Under the pieces are notes generated by a model. It searched no databases and had not been told where the DNA came from. It was given only the letters and a program-made list of their open reading frames with translations. Made by a program: the position numbers and the translations under genes. Below, one piece after another: positions 6,234 through 6,554 of a stretch of 6,554 nt of DNA. Each line of letters opens with the position of its first letter. The stretch's first letter is position 1. The DNA is from Enterocloster bolteae (GTDB taxonomy: Bacteria > Bacillota_A > Clostridia > Lachnospirales > Lachnospiraceae): contig JAETTS010000143.1 of NCBI GenBank assembly GCA_021769025.1, positions 1 through 6,554 of the forward strand. Reading direction: 5' to 3'.

Positions 6234-6554
6234 ATGGAACAATATATCATGAAGGGCGGCAATCCGTTGGCAGGAGAAGTAACGATCAGTGGAGCTAAGA
6301 ATGCAGCCCTTGGTATTCTTGCAGCATCCATTATGACAGATGAAGATGTTGTCATCGACAATCTGCCGGATGTAAGAGATATTAATGTACTGCTGGAGGC
6401 TATCCAGGAGATCGGAGCTTCCGTAAACAGAGTAAACCGCCATACCGTAAAGATTAATGCCAGCAACATTCACGAAGTATCCGTGGATGATGACTATATC
6501 AGAAAAATACGAGCTTCTTACTATTTTATTGGAGCCCTTCTGGGCAAATACAAA
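6234..6554 (+). CDS. murA: UDP-N-acetylglucosamine 1-carboxyvinyltransferase, N-terminal part (3' end cut by window)
   Basis: MurA transfers enolpyruvate from phosphoenolpyruvate to the 3'-OH of UDP-GlcNAc in the cytoplasm, the first committed step of peptidoglycan synthesis and the fosfomycin target. Only the first 107 residues are present, about a quarter of the usual 420 or so. The start MEQYIMKGGNPLAGEVTISGAKNAAL is diagnostic: K22 and N23 fall at the same numbers as the substrate-binding Lys22/Asn23 of the E. coli enzyme. DNLPDVRDINVLL and IRKIRASYYFIGALL (R93 of the RAS motif) follow as expected. The fosfomycin-binding Cys lies beyond the window. The ATG at 6234 has GAGGTG four bases upstream; the in-frame ATG at 6249 is less likely because the usual MEQY start would be lost. 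It has its own strong promoter. Many Firmicutes carry two MurA paralogues, and which one this is cannot be told here. Confidence 0.97.
   Translation, partial: MEQYIMKGGNPLAGEVTISGAKNAALGILAASIMTDEDVVIDNLPDVRDINVLLEAIQEIGASVNRVNRHTVKINASNIHEVSVDDDYIRKIRASYYFIGALLGKYK

Overview
The window reads as ordinary chromosome from a Gram-positive Clostridia, most likely a gut Lachnospiraceae. The reasons are moderate G+C, strong AGGAG-like ribosome sites, TGGTATAAT extended -10 promoters, a SpoIIE-type phosphatase, a clostridial-style murA, and a small Cys-containing protein of a type I associate with that family. This placement is inference from sequence style, not from a database match. All five genes are on the + strand, and both end genes are cut by the window.

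Layout. 3-1586: membrane-bound, Cache-like sensor/HAMP/SpoIIE-type PP2C phosphatase, cut at its 5' end. 1587-1806: a 220-base intergenic region with a compact repeat/hairpin element, two TGGTATAAT boxes and a possible leader ORF. 1807-2730: sugar-nucleotidyltransferase-like protein, followed by a probable terminator (2776-2823). 2893-3543: 216-residue protein with a unique N-terminal part, a Pro/Gly-rich tract of 13-residue repeats and a basic Cys-containing tail. 3663-6137: 824-residue protein with one N-terminal membrane anchor, a large extracytoplasmic part containing a probable beta-propeller, and a C-terminal C39-like domain that seems to lack catalytic residues. 6138-6233: strong promoter with a 14-bp perfect palindrome over its -35 box. 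6234-end: start of murA.

How the genes fit together. There is no single obvious operon: a terminator and separate promoter-like signals break the row. Envelope biology is a loose common theme. The first and fourth genes have large extracytoplasmic parts, the nucleotidyltransferase may activate a surface-polymer precursor, and murA commits UDP-GlcNAc to peptidoglycan.

The most unusual things are the 1638-1776 intergenic element, in which one hairpin arm can pair with either of two partner copies, the Pro/Gly repeat protein of unknown function, and the apparently inactive C39-like membrane protein. I did not find a clear new multi-gene system.
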